From Aegilops tauschii subsp. strangulata (Eukaryota > Streptophyta > Magnoliopsida > Poales > Poaceae): 64,000 bases of DNA. Below, in pieces: positions 47,417 to 58,879 of this stretch. The stretch spans positions 216,523,622 through 216,587,621 of the forward strand of contig NC_053039.3 of assembly GCF_002575655.3 (NCBI RefSeq), given 5' to 3'. The position numbers were made by a program, and so were the translations under genes. Under the pieces are notes generated by a model. That model was not told the DNA's origin, did not search any database, and was given only the letters and a program-made list of their open reading frames with translations. Numbering within the stretch: position 1 is the stretch's first letter; each line of letters begins with the position of its first letter.

Positions 47417-50182
47417 TGTCACGCCCGGATAATTAAGCTATAGTAATTCTTTGCTAATGATGCCACGTCACGTCGGTTACTGTTGATAAACTCGCGTTAG
47501 TTCAAAACGATTCAAATTCAACTTTTAATTAAAGGCAAACAACAAAAGTTTTCAAACATAAAACTAAAATGTTCTAAATGTGACGAATAATTCATGAGTA
47601 ATAATGGTGGAGAAACCAACATTTCTCGTAATATTTAAATTCACTAAAATAACCAAAGCTTAGGCCAAAACAATTAATTTAATGCCTTTTATAAAGTTAT
47701 AATAATATAACTAAATTAGTAGTGTGCCAAAATAATTATGGCAGTGGCCTAATTAGTAATACTAATTTAGGTGCTAACTTGGTATTTTATAAAACTAAAG
47801 TAATAGAAACTTTAAATGAAAACAGTAAAGAAATAAAAGAAAAATAGAAAAGGAAAAGCAAATTAAGAGAAAACAAAAAAAGGGAATAGAGGAACCCCCC
47901 TGCCCACCTGGGCCTCAGCCCAGTCGGCCGGCCCAACCCCACTTGCCTACTAACCCCCCTGAGGCCGAAACCCTAGCACCACCCGGTCCACTTTACCCCT
48001 CCCCCGCACGATCTCCACCACTCTCCCCCACTCGCTCGGTTCCCCTTCCCACGATCTGGATCGGGCCGCCGCCCTGCGCCCCGCCGCCGCCCTGGCTCCG
48101 CAGGGCGCCGTGCTCGAGCCCTCTCGCTGCCCGACGACCCTGCTACGATGGACGAGCCGCCCGCCGGCGGTGACCCCCCTCGCACCCGTGCCACGGCCTC
48201 CTCCTCGCCTCAACGCCGCGGTGCCGACGCCGTCGCCGGTGCTGCCTCGCCGGACGACCTTGACCTCGTCGCCGTCGTCCGTCTACCTCAGGCCCTCCCC
48301 GAGCACGCGATTGCACAACGACAGGCTCGATGTGAGCCTCTTCCCCTTCCCTCTCGCGCCTTGGTCGTGCTCGCCGTGACCCACGTCCAACTACGCGCGC
48401 GCCCGCACCCACTCGCCGCTGCTCGCTACGACCACCGCCGTGCGCGCATACGCCCGCTGCTCCCGCAGCCACTGCCGCCGCCCGCTTGGCCTCGCCCTCG
48501 CCGCAGCCACGCATGGCTGCGCCCCACCGCATGCCCCTGCTCCCCTCGCCCCGCTCGCCGGCCCCACAGTCGCCGGCCCCGACATTGTTGCTACAGTTGT
48601 TACCCTTACCTTCTATCCTACTGCTTAGTATAGGATGCTAGTGTTCCATCAGTGGCCCTACACTCTTGTCCGTCTGCCATGCTATACTACTGGGCCGTGA
48701 TCACTCCGGGAGGTGATCACGGGCATATGCTATATACTATATACTGTTACATTACTTATGATACTGTTCGGAGATGGGGGCTGAAGGGGCAGGTGGCTCC
48801 ATCCCGGTAGAGGTGGGCCTGGGTTCCCGACGGCCCCCGACTGTTACTTTGTGGCGGAGCGACAGGGCAGGTTGAGACTACCTAGGTGAGAGGTGGGCCT
48901 GGCCCTGGTCGGCGTCCGCGGTTACTTCAAAATAACACGCTTAACGAGTTCTTGGTATTTGATCTGAGTCTAGCCATTTGGTCTATACGCACTAACCAAC
49001 TATGTGGGAAAGATATGGGCACTCGACGTCGTGGTATCAGCCGAAGCCTTCGTGACGTCAGTGGCTGAGCGGCGCGCGCTAGATTGGACCGCGTAACGTG
49101 ACTTCCTTTGTAATGGAGGTTGCTAGGTCTGCTTCCGGCCGCCCATGCAACATGCAGGTGTGCAATGGGCGATGAGCCCAGACCCCTGCGCGCTTAGGAT
49201 TAGACCGGCGTGCTGACCTCTCTGTTGTGCCTAGGTAGGGCTGCGACGTGTTGATCTTCCGAGGCCAGGCATGACACAGGAAAGTGTGTCCGGCCAAATG
49301 AGATCAAGCGTGTTGGGTTATGTGGTGCACCCCTGCAGGGAAGTTTATCTATTCGAATAGTCGTGATCTTCGGTAACAGGACGACTTGGAGTTGTACCTT
49401 AACCTTATGACAACTAGAACCGGATACTTAATAAAACACACCCTTCCAAGTGCCAGATATAACCCGGTGATCACTCTCTAACAGGGCGACGAGGAGGGGA
49501 TCGCCGGGTAGGTTTATGCTATGCGATGCTACTTGGTGAACTTACCATCTACTCTCTTCTACATGTTGCAAGATGGAGATGGCCTGAAGCGTAGTCTTCG
49601 ACAGGATTAGCTATCCCCCACTTATTCTGGCATTCTGCAGTTCAGTCCACCGATATGGCCCTTTACACATATACCCATGCATATGTAGTGTAGCTCCTTG
49701 CTTGCGAGTACTTTGGATGAGTACTCACGGTTGCTTTTCTTCCTCTTTCCCCCTTTCCCTTCTACCTGGTTGTCGCAACCAGATGCTGGAGCCCAGGAGC
49801 CAGACGCCACCATCGACGACAACTCCTACTACACCGCGGGTGCCTACTACTACTTGCAGGCCACCGACGACGACCAGGAGTAGTTTAGGAGGATCCCAGG
49901 CAGGAGGCCTGCGCCTCTTTCGATCTGTATCCCAGTTTGTGCTAGCCTTCTTAAGGCAAACTTGTTTAACTTATGTCTGTACTCAGATATTGTTGCTTCC
50001 GCTAACTCGTCTATGATCGAGCAATTGTATTCGAGCCCTCGAGGCCCCTGGCTTGTATTATGATGCTTGTATGACTTATTTTATTTTTAGAGTTGTGTTG
50101 TGATATCTTCCCGTGAGTCCCTGATCTTGATCGTACACGTTTGCGTGTATGATTAGTGTACGATTGAATCGGGGGCGTCACA
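47417..50182 (+). repeat. 3' LTR (2766 bp) of the long-LTR element, with 1.1-kb internal deletion
   Basis: Matches the 5' LTR closely but lacks the stretch corresponding to about 40560-41675. At the junction TCGCCGGCCCC is present twice (48555-48565 and 48570-48580), suggesting repair with a short local duplication. Confidence 0.87.
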
Positions 50183-52138
50183 TGAGGCCTTCCTTTGAAT
50201 CCCTCCACACTTCGGCTTGTGGCTCAAGACCTTCAATGTGAAGCCGCAGATGATAGGGGGGAAGCAGGTGGAGTGTGGTGGCGCCATCGTGAGCAAGCTT
50301 AATAGCGCTCTTTGGCTAAAAGGATCCTTCACCGAGTCCTCTGACTTATGGCAGCGGGAATGGTTCTATATCACCGGGCCCCGCGGCTCCAAGTGGGCGG
50401 CTGCGCCTGCGTTTCGATCCAGCCCTCCGATTCAGCTCGCATCATGGATCAATAAGGGGTTGGACTGGGGGTCAATCGATGAGGTACAGACTCCGCAGAG
50501 CCACATCCGGAGCCTCCTTAAGAGGGACGTTGATCTTATCAACGTTATTCAAGTAATGCTGGTTCGTCGGACCTTGCCATGCCAAAGGCAGCCTCTCCGC
50601 ATGTGGGAGTTAATCCCGAAGGGCCGCGGACACTTGGCACTACACACAAAGGGATGTGGAAATTATTTTCGGGAAACGAAAACAATGGCCAGATACTACC
50701 GAAGACACCGGCCTTGACTGTAACCATCTGGATACCACGGTAAGTACTCGTCCGCCGAACACCTCCTAATCAGGTATCCTGTGGTAAGACACTAAGCAAA
50801 CCATCCTTTTCCAGGGCTGGATAAAGAAAGCGGAACGGATTAGGTGTCCGGCCCCTCTTCCCGAAGACTCCGCGGACCCCGTGTTAACAAGGATGCTGGC
50901 ACCGGCACCGTACCAGGCGCCGGTAGAGGAGGGCAAGGTGGAGAGTGGGAAGACCCGGGATGACCTTCGTTCCGGAGGTAAATTAGATACCGAGGCCGGA
51001 GAAACCGACATTTCTTCGCCCGAAGACAAAGGCGAAGGAGAAGCAAGCATCCCTTCTCCATTCAGGAAGAAAAGGGCCACCACCGAAGGTTGGGAAGGGC
51101 GGTCTGCTAAGAGGGGAAAGATGCCATCATCGGGTGGCTCGGGATTGTAAGGCGACGCCGTTGAACAACTCCGTCGTGAGGACAAGCCTTCGACCAAATC
51201 GTAAGTGAATCCGGGGTGCTTTGATCACATCCCGTTCCTTTCCTGTTACCGAAGAGACATGTAACGTACATGTGTATCTTTATAGTTCGGCGCAGAGTTT
51301 TCCTGGGCAATCCTCTTCTTCGGGAGATCTTCTCCCAGAGATGATGGAAAGCGAGACGCCTCCCCCGACCTCCTCGCCCAATAAAGCGGATGACTCTGAA
51401 GTGTCATCTCGGAGGGTTTTTCTTGATCAACAAGCGGCGCGGGGGATGAAGGATGCAGTACCCGAAGGTGAACCTCTGATCGTCCAGGATTCGGGGGCCA
51501 ACAATGAAAGCCCCGGACTATCCGGTTTTCAGCCAACAATGATTCTGGAGACGGGTGAACAGGTTCATTCAAAGGATGGCCATGCTCCTACAGCGGCTAC
51601 CGGAGACCCGGCGGCGCCGGATATGTTGAGGGATATGCTGCGAAAAGCATCTGTCTCGGAGGAACAGCGTACCTTGATGGGTACGGTGGTCGAGAAGATT
51701 TTGTCCGCGAAGAGCGGATTGAATGAAGCCTTCATGAGCCTGCTAAGAGGCTTCGGGGTTTCTGATGTAATATTTTCAACTATATTTTATTTGCAAAAAT
51801 GCACCTGTGTATAGGTAGTAGCCCCTGAGACTCGGGTTGGCCTCCCATGGGAGGCGAATGGAGGATCAAGAAGAAACACCCAAGGACTAATCTGGTTAAT
51901 TGGAACACAGGCTGTTTCTCCCCTGACGACTACCCGGACTACGAATATTGTCGAGCTGCAGCGAAAGCTTGATGTGGCAGGGGATGACATTGCGTTAATC
52001 AATATGCGTCTTGATGAGTCGCAAGGTATGTATTCGGAGCAGTCCTTACACGTACGTGTTTGTGATATAAGCGTGATGCTGAAAATTGCATACTGGGATA
52101 TGCATGGCTGCACATGGTGCCGCCGCCGTTGAGATTCT

Positions 52139-52210
52139 TCAGGCGGAGCAGGCCCGGGCCAAGGAGCAGGCCCGGGCCAAGGAGCAGGCCCGGGCCAAGG
52201 AGCAGGCCCG
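52139..52210 (+). repeat. 18-bp tandem repeat coding EQARAK
   Basis: Nearly four in-frame copies of GAGCAGGCCCGGGCCAAG give EQARAK repeats in the coiled-coil region of the antisense gene. The copies are identical to one another, indicating recent expansion. Confidence 0.9.
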
Positions 52211-53024
52211 GTTTATTAATGTGGCTGCCGAAAAGGCACCGACTGAGTTAAAGGCCGAACAAGCTTCTCGGCGCCAAGATGAGGAGAAAATATCCACGAT
52301 GGCGCTCGAACTAAAAAATTCTACTAGTCGTTGTGTATTCCTTGAGAAGGAGAATGAAGCCAAAATGGCTGAGCTTGACAAGGCCTTGCGAGAGGCGAGA
52401 GAAGCGCGGCCCGAATCTAGAGCATCCCGTGAGGAGATCCGGCAAGCTGGGGAGATTGCGGCCGGTAAGCCCTTTTTACTACAGACTAAGTTCGGCGATC
52501 CGAACTATGCTCAGCTTAACCAAGTGTGGAGTTCTCCAGACGAGTTTGTAGACTTGCCGAAGAGTTCTTCCGATGCGGCGCGGTTTTACCAAGCGCGAGA
52601 GGGGTATGCAATGGAGAAGCTTTTCTGGTCACAATTTGGCACATCAAAGCGCCCTCTGTTGCTGAATGAACAGATGTCCCAATGGGCCGAGCTTCATAGG
52701 ATATCCGGTGCTGCCATGAAGAACGTCATAATACGGCTGTGGCCGACTGAGCCTATTCCGAATAGCTACTTCGGCTTGGTGCAGCGGCTTGTTGATGCGG
52801 CACCACGTATCGACGCTGTTAAGCGGTCGGCGTGCATTGAGGGTGCACAGATGGCCTTTGCCCGTGTCAAGACATACTGGGGGAAGATGAAGGCCATCGA
52901 TGTTGCGGCGAAGATTCCACCCAAGGGCAAGGACCATCACGCACCGGAGCATTATTTTGAGGACGTCTTAGAGGCTGCCCGCTTGATAGAGGGTCAATGC
53001 TCAAAAGGCATATTATTTGAGTGA

Positions 53025-54337
53025 ACTCTGTACGAATTGTAAAAGACAATTTTTATAATCAGTCTATATTTTAGTTTTGCCTAAAGGCTTTTGTTCCTCC
53101 TGTGCGGCCGTTTGTATATGATCTGAAAGTTTTCCAGTCATCGGCTTCAGCCCCCTCGTAGGAAATACGGGGGTGTTCGGAAAAGCATCTGATCACTCTT
53201 GACCCAACGTCTTGGTCCATGAAGGAGGTGTCAATGCGGCGAACCAGGCAACCGGACTATAGGCCGTTAACACTTTCACTTAGCCATAGGAGTTTTATGG
53301 TGGGTCTACGATATAGCCCCTGGTATGTACGCGGCTTATTCTCGTATGATGCGTTTACATATTTGACCTGGAAGAGGTCCTTCATGTGACACGGAAGGAA
53401 CCGCGAAAGATTCCAATAAGTCGTCGAGTGGTTGACCAGCTCTCGCCGCATCATGACAATCAGTTTTCGGCTTTCTCTACTGAGGTGCTTAACCAGGTTA
53501 ACCGGAAGCACAATCGCAGTAGTTCTCACTTTACTACCTTAGCCGATATAGCGGAACATAAGGTAGCAAGCACAGGAGCCGGGCAACCCAACTATTGACC
53601 CAAGACATGATTCGGAGCTGATGCATATAAGGCCAAACTCGCGACGCCGAAGTACGCTATAGAGCTGTTCGGACTTGTCGGCAACTCGTTTGTTCCCATA
53701 CCGAGCCCCTGGCAAGTTATGCCGAGGTGTATGTTTGAAACAACCGTAGGGGAAAAAACTCGGTTCTTTAGAAAAGAGTGGATTATTTTTACCGCGATCT
53801 GAGTGATGTGTCAATCGTTTATATAAATAACAAAGCCGTACCCTGGCTATTTTACATGCCAAGGGTGGAAGGCTGAGGATAAAGGTACTTTACAGGCTCG
53901 AAATACTGAGTACGGTCTACAAAAATTTATTTTGGACCTCCTGTCGCACGTCTGCGTCGCCTGTCCTCGGTTAGGATATTTCTTGACGGAAATAACTTTT
54001 GGATGAGTGTATGAATCCGAACTCTGATAGAGCTCGTGGGTGGCCAGCCTTTGAGCCATCTGTAGAGAGGATAGTAAAAAAAGGAAAGATAGTTAGGAAA
54101 ACAAGAGAGTTTATGTGAGTGCTTGTAGGCCTATCCTTATTGTGCTTCCGCCGATGCCCAGGGTATTTTAAGTGCATAATTATGTATGCGTGGAACCAAC
54201 TTCGCAGGCATATTAGGCGAGCGGCGGAAGCCGAATTGCTAGTCCAGTATGGACATTGACCGGTTGCGTTGAACGGAGACCGGCGGTGCCCTGGCCGATG
54301 AGGTATGCGGTGAGATGAGGCCGTTTTGTAGTTCGGC
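53025..54337. other. Non-coding centre of the third Gypsy-type element
   Basis: Lies between the convergent antisense gene and gag. No pol domain is readable on either strand, although this is where protease to integrase would be expected in an autonomous relative. Nothing else recognisable. Confidence 0.6.
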
Positions 54338-57038
54338 TTAGGTCTCCATAGTATGATCTCCTGTATGGGGGGCGTTTTCCATGCATTCACCTCTAGGGGT
54401 GTATGTGACATATACCATGTTTACTGTTTTTACTTCGGGAGGAAACTGCTTCTGTCCCCCGGTGTTCTGTTGGTGAGTCTCTTCGTCGTCGCTACCGCCG
54501 GGCAGCCCCTTCTCCTCGTGTCCGGCATTCAACTGCCGGCCTGTTTGAAAACCCAACAACTTCTATTGGTGTGATTAGCTGGTTTATTGGGGTGGCCATG
54601 AATCTGACAGGGCATGTCCAATATTCTGTCTAAATTGGATGGTCCGTCCCTTTTTGCCGTGAACGGCTTTTTTCGTTGGCCGGGTCTAGGGCCGCTGAAT
54701 CCAGTGTTGACCGCTGTGTCATGTGTTCCCTCATTGTTATTGGGGTGCTTGTTTTTATTGCGTCGTGGCTTCCCATTGCCGTCCTGGACTTCTGAAGTGC
54801 CCGGGTCGTTGGCGCTATTGCTTCTACGAGCGAGCCAGCTGTCTTCTCCCGCGCAAAAGCGGGTCATCATAGCCGTAAGGGCTGACATGGATTTTGGTCT
54901 TTCCTGACCAAGGTGGCGGGCGAGCCACTCATCCCGGACGCTGTGTTTGAAGGCCGCTAGGGCTTCTGTGTTAGGACAGTCTACAATTTGGTTCTTTTTA
55001 ACTAAGAACCTAGTCCAGAGCTTCCTGGCGGACTCCCCGGGCTGCTGGACAATGTGACATAAATCATCGGCATCCGGTGGCTGGACATATGTACCCTGGA
55101 AGTTGCCGCGGAAGGCGTCTTCCAGATCCTCCCAACTGCCAATCGATTTTTCAGGCAGGCTGTTTAACCAGTGCCGAGCTGGTCCTTTGAGTTTTAACGG
55201 GAGGTATTTGATGGCATGAAGGTCGTCTCCGCGGGCCATATGGATATGAAGAAGGAAATCCTCAATCCATACCGCGGGATCAGTTGTTCCATCGTATGAT
55301 TCAATATTTACGGGTTTAAACCCTTCTGGGAATTCATGATCCATCACCTCATCGGTAAAGCAAAGGGTGTGTGCGGCCCCTCTATATCAGGCCACAACGC
55401 GATGTATCTCTGATGGAGTTCGTCTGCGGTTTTCGGCTCGGGCGTGACTAGGTTCGGTATGTCCAAATAGATGGCCGTCGTCGCGTGTTGAGGTGCGTCT
55501 TTGCGATCCGTGTCCAGGTCCTGCCGAGTGCCGTGTTTATAATTTCGGGCTACTTTATATTTGTTTTCATGCTCCGGTGGTATAGGCTGCTGTTCAGCTT
55601 GAATTGCCGCTTCCTCCCGACCACGTGGTGGTCTGTTAGCCGTATTGCACGAGGGAGGTACAGACTTCGGTGCATCCTCATCGAACTGAGGAAGCAGTTT
55701 GCGCTTCGGGTAACTCTTGGCTGGGTGTTGGAGGCCTTATTCTTCGGCTGCTAGGACATCAGTCCATCTGTCGTTGAGCAGATCTTGGTCAGCTTGAAGC
55801 TACTGCCGTTTCTTTTCCAGGCTTCTTGCTGTGGCCATGAGCCGGCGCTTGAAGCGCTCCTGCTCGGAGGGTTCCTCTGGCACGACGAATTCTTCGTCGC
55901 CGAGGCTTGTCTCATCTTCGGAGAGCGGGAGATAATTGTCATCCTCCGAATTGTCATGTGTGGCCTGTTCATCAGGGCTAACTTGCCCGTTTCCTGGTTC
56001 CCCCTGTTCGGAAGTTGCCTCAACAGGGTCTTCATCGTTTCCGGCATCTTTCGGAGTATTATTTCCTCCGGTGCCAGCGTTGCTGTCTTTGGAACGACGT
56101 GATTTAGAGCGGCGCCGAGGACGCCGGCGTTTGTTCTGTGTCTGAGGAGTTTTATTTTCAACTGGACCTTTTTGGTCATCGTCGTTGGTTTCTTTAGGTG
56201 TATCCACCATATACACGTTGTATGAAGAAGTGTTCGTCCGTCATGCAGTGAATGGCGGATCTTGGTTTTGCTCCTCATCAGCATCGTCGTCCATACCGTC
56301 GATGTCTTCGGAGCCGTAATCAAGCGTGTCAGTTAAATCTTCAACCGTGGCTATGAAGTGGGTGGCGGGTGGGAAGCAAAATTCTCCATCGTCAGCCCCT
56401 AGTTCGAACCGGACATAGTTCGGCTGTGGGTCCCCTGCCAAGGACAGGTTCTTTAATGAGCTTAGCACATCGCCCAAGGGCGAGTGCTGGAAGATGTCTG
56501 CGGCGCTGAACTCGAAGATCGATAAAGGATCAAGTTCGGCATCCGCCAGCTCACATGGTTCGGAACTTACAACCAGACACGAGTCTGGAGTTCCGGTGAC
56601 ACAGATATCGTGTGAGGTTAAGTCCATGTGCGGCTCCAACGCCGGGGAATCTGTGGCCTCCGTGGTGGGGTTGAGCCTCCAGTCCTTGGATGTCGCCGTA
56701 TGCTCCGGATCTAAGGCCAGAGCAGTTACAGGAGCTATCTCCTGAATGTGGTCCGATGACAGATTTAGGTCATGTTCATCAAGGTGACCAGGAGCGGTCG
56801 CCGCGGTCTCGAATCTAGCGAAGATCAAATCTCCACGGATGTCCGCGACGTAGTTCAAGCTCCCAAATCTGACCTGGTGGCCAGGGGCGTAGCTATCGAT
56901 CCGCTCCAAATGGCCAAGCGAGTTGGCCCGCAGTGCGAAGCCACCGAACACGAAGATCTGTCCGGGGAGGAAGGTCTCGCCTTGGACAGCATCATCGCTG
57001 ATGATTGAAGGGGCCATCAAACTTTTAAGGGACGACAT
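54338..57038 (-). pseudogene. Gag of the third Gypsy-type element, with stops and frameshifts
   Basis: Starts at ATG 57038 (MSSLKSLMAPSIISDD), 27 bases inside the 5' LTR; the frame is also open back into the LTR to 57119. N-terminal acidic domain 57038-56241, ending in a stop. The continuation in another frame (56216-55800) has a basic RRRPRRRSKSRRSK stretch and an acidic tail. An in-frame TAG follows at about 55797-55799, then a decayed linker. The core capsid domain 55347-54529 reads YDGTTDPAVWIEDFLLHIHM, PLKLKGPARHWLNSLPEKSI, TRFLVKKNQIVDCPNTEALA, with a Cys/His segment (CQIHGHPNKPANHTNRSCW). A further frameshift leads to 54559-54338 (GGQKQFPPEVKTVNMVYVTY), after which homology to pol stops abruptly. 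It matches the Retrotrans_gag pattern of plant Gypsy elements. Confidence 0.82.
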
Positions 57039-57064
57039 AGTGGAACTCTCAGTGAAATCACCAA

Positions 57065-57546
57065 TGTCGGTGTCAAAACCGGCGGATCTCGGGTAGGGGG
57101 TCCCGAACTGTGCGTCCAAGGTCGATGGTAACAGGAGACAGGGGACACAATGTTTACCCAGGTTCGAGCCCTCTCTATGGAGGTAATACCGTACTTCCTG
57201 CTTGATTGATCTTGATGAATATGAGTATTACAAGAGTTGATCTACCACGAGATCGTAATGGCTAAACCCTGGAAGTCTAGCCTGTATGACTATGGTAATG
57301 AATATATCCCCCCCTCCGGACTAAGTCCTCCGGTTTATATAGACACCGGGAGGATCTAGGGTTACACAGGGTCGGTTACAAAGAAGGGAATCTACATATT
57401 TGGTCACCAAGCTTGCCTTCCACGACAAGGAGAGTCCTGTCCAGACAAGGGTGCAGTCTTCGGTCTTCGTATCTTCATGGCCCATCAGTCCGGCCCATGG
57501 CTAATAGGCCGGACGCCCGAGGACCCCTTAGTCCAGGACTCCCTCA
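57065..57546 (-). repeat. 5' LTR of the third Gypsy-type element
   Basis: 482 bp; pairs with 38206-38687. A primer site of usual type is not obvious in the 17 bases after it (minus-strand TTGGTGATTTCACT). Confidence 0.88.
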
Positions 57547-58697
57547 GGGGTGCCTCCCCCTCCTCCTTGTCCTATTCGGACTCCCTAGGAGGGGGCGCGC
57601 GGCCACCCCCGCGGGCTTCCCTCTCTCTCCCTTAGGCCCATGTTGGCCCAACACTTCCCCGGGGGGTTCCGGTAACCCCTCGGTACTCCGAAAAAATACC
57701 CGAATCACTCGGAACCATTCCGATGTCCGAATATAACCTTCCAATATATGAACCTTTACCTCTCGACCATTTCGAGACTCCTCGTCATGTCCGTGATCTC
57801 ATCTGGGACTCCGAACAAACTTCGGTCACCAAAAACACATAACTCATAATACAAATCGCCATCGAACGTTAAGCGTGCGGACCCTACGGGTTCGAGAACT
57901 ATGTAGACATGACCGAGACACATCTTTATCGGTCAAACCGCATATTGGCTCCTACATATTCTTCGAAGATCTTTATCGGTCAAACCGCATAACAACATAC
58001 GTCATTCCCTTTGTCATCGGTATGTTATTTGCCCGAGATTCGATCGTCCGTATCATCATACCTAGTTCAATCTCATTACCGGCAAGTCTCTTTACTCGTT
58101 CCGTAATGCATCATCCCGTAACTAACTCATTAGTCACATTGCTTGCAAGGCTTATAGTGATGTGCATTACCAAGAGGGCCTAGAGATACCTCTCCGATAC
58201 ATGGAGTGACAAATCCTAATCTTGATCTATGCCAACTCAAGAAACACCTTCAAGACACCTGTAGAGCATTTTTATAATCACCCAGTTACGTTGTGCCGTT
58301 TGATAGCACACAAGGTGTTCCTCCGGTATTCGGGAGTTGCATAATCTCATAGTTAGAGGAATATGTATAAGTCATGAAGAAAGCAATAGCAATAAAACTA
58401 AACGATCATAATGCTAAGCTAATAGATGGGTCTTGTCCATCACATCATTCTGTAATGATGTGATCTCGTTCATCAAATGACAACACATGTCTATGGTTAG
58501 GAAACTTAACCATATTTGATTAACGATCTAGTCAAGTAGAGGCATACTAGGGACATTCTATTTTGTCTATGTATTCACACATGTACTAAGTATCCGGTTA
58601 ATACAATTCTAGCATGAATAATAAACATTTATCATGATATAAGGAAATATAAATAACAACTTTATTATTGCCTCTAGGGCATATTTCCTTCACTTAA

Positions 58698-58879
58698 AAG
58701 GTGTAAATGAAGAGCGCTCCGTAAACAAATCAGTGTCTTGTTTGAATCGAGAATACCAATTCCATTTGTTGAACCACGGCCGATGAAATTAAGTTCCGTA
58801 TCATAGCCGATGAAACTAAGCTCCCTATTAATAGATCTGTGCCTGCCTTTATCGAGTGTTTTGACGCGAAGGCTTTCAT
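58698..58879. other. Short host flank between Copia element and LINE
   Basis: About 180 bp of unassigned sequence after the Copia TSD. An open frame on the minus strand is probably the LINE 3' tail or chance. No gene is supported. Confidence 0.4.

Larger units (their letters stand above)
39400..50182 (+). mobile_element. Large LTR retrotransposon derivative without coding capacity, long LTRs
   Basis: 5' LTR 39400-43264, PBS TGGTATCAGAGCC (43268-43280), internal region 43283-47416, 3' LTR 47417-50182. LTRs begin TGTCAC[AG]CCCGGATAATT and end GGGGGCGTCACA. Flanks are CGAGG (39395-39399) and TGAGG (50183-50187), a 5-bp TSD with one change. It sits inside the antisense gene of the third Gypsy-type element, so it is the innermost layer on this side. 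No gag or pol domain is recognisable in the 4.1-kb internal region, fitting a LARD-type derivative. Confidence 0.87.
39129..53024 (+). pseudogene. Antisense retrotransposon gene with 'putative gypsy type transposon' (PF04195-like) domain, split by an LTR element
   Basis: Lies opposite to gag within the third Gypsy-type element. Exon-like pieces: 39129-39399 (PTPRSGERVVFISHFLRGLG, LDFHDLAPNSVLLISAFIAT); after the nested element, 50188-50717 (FGLWLKTFNVKPQMIGGKQV, DLWQREWFYITGPRGSKWAA); 50816-51150 (Glu/Lys-rich linker, splice-like GGTAAGT at about 50740 and acceptor near 50815); about 51284-51765; about 51815-52026; and about 52104-53024. The last piece is a long coiled coil, then a conserved globular end (FGDPNYAQLNQVWSSPDEFV ... 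EHYFEDVLEAARLIEGQCSK). The N-terminal part resembles the PF04195 family known from plant Gypsy elements, by recollection only. A frame change near 50600 and the 10.8-kb insertion make it non-functional here. Exon limits other than the last stop are approximate. Confidence 0.65.
38206..57546 (-). mobile_element. Third Gypsy-type retrotransposon: gag plus antisense gene, no pol
   Basis: LTRs of 482 bp each at 38206-38687 and 57065-57546 (plus-strand start TGTTGGTGTCAAAACCGG; minus-strand start TGAGGGAGTCCTGGACTAAG). TSD GGGGC/GGGGT (38201-38205 and 57547-57551, one change). Minus-strand order: 5' LTR (right), gag remnants (57038-54338), about 1.3 kb non-coding, an oppositely oriented multi-exon gene (39129-53024), polypurine tract CAGGGGCTAC (38688-38697), 3' LTR (left). 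Protease, reverse transcriptase, RNase H and integrase are absent. Roughly a dozen LTR differences in the first 265 bases suggest it is younger than the host Copia. Confidence 0.85.
3518..58692 (-). mobile_element. Angela/WIS/BARE-1-like Ty1-Copia retrotransposon, inflated by nested insertions
   Basis: The element starts TGTTGGGGAACG on the left and ends GGGCATATTTCCTTCA on the right. Read on the minus strand this gives the TGAAGGAAATATGCCC...CCCCAACA LTR of the Angela/WIS/BARE-1 group. CTTAA occurs immediately outside both ends (3513-3517 and 58693-58697), a perfect 5-bp target duplication. With nested elements removed, the LTRs are about 1.74 and 1.73 kb. The internal part has, in minus-strand order, leader, gag, protease, integrase, reverse transcriptase and RNase H, all damaged. 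By eye the two LTRs differ at about 20 of their first 265 bases, so the insertion is not recent. It forms the base layer of the stack. Confidence 0.92.
37621..58692 (-). repeat. 5' LTR of the Copia element, split by the third Gypsy-type element
   Basis: LTR sequence at 37621-38205 and 57552-58692 (about 1726 bp). The TATA-like minus-strand TTTATATACG lies at about 38046-38055. The rest of the interval is the element 38206-57546 plus its TSD copy. Confidence 0.9.

Noticed and set aside
53257..53862. Minus-strand ORFs of 90-107 residues in the third Gypsy-type element as pol remnants
   Set aside because: No RT, RNase H, protease or integrase motif could be found in them.
57065..57119. Gag of the third element starting inside the LTR at 57119
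   Set aside because: The frame is open, but ATG 57038 just past the LTR fits the usual position; the LTR-encoded 27 residues are probably incidental.
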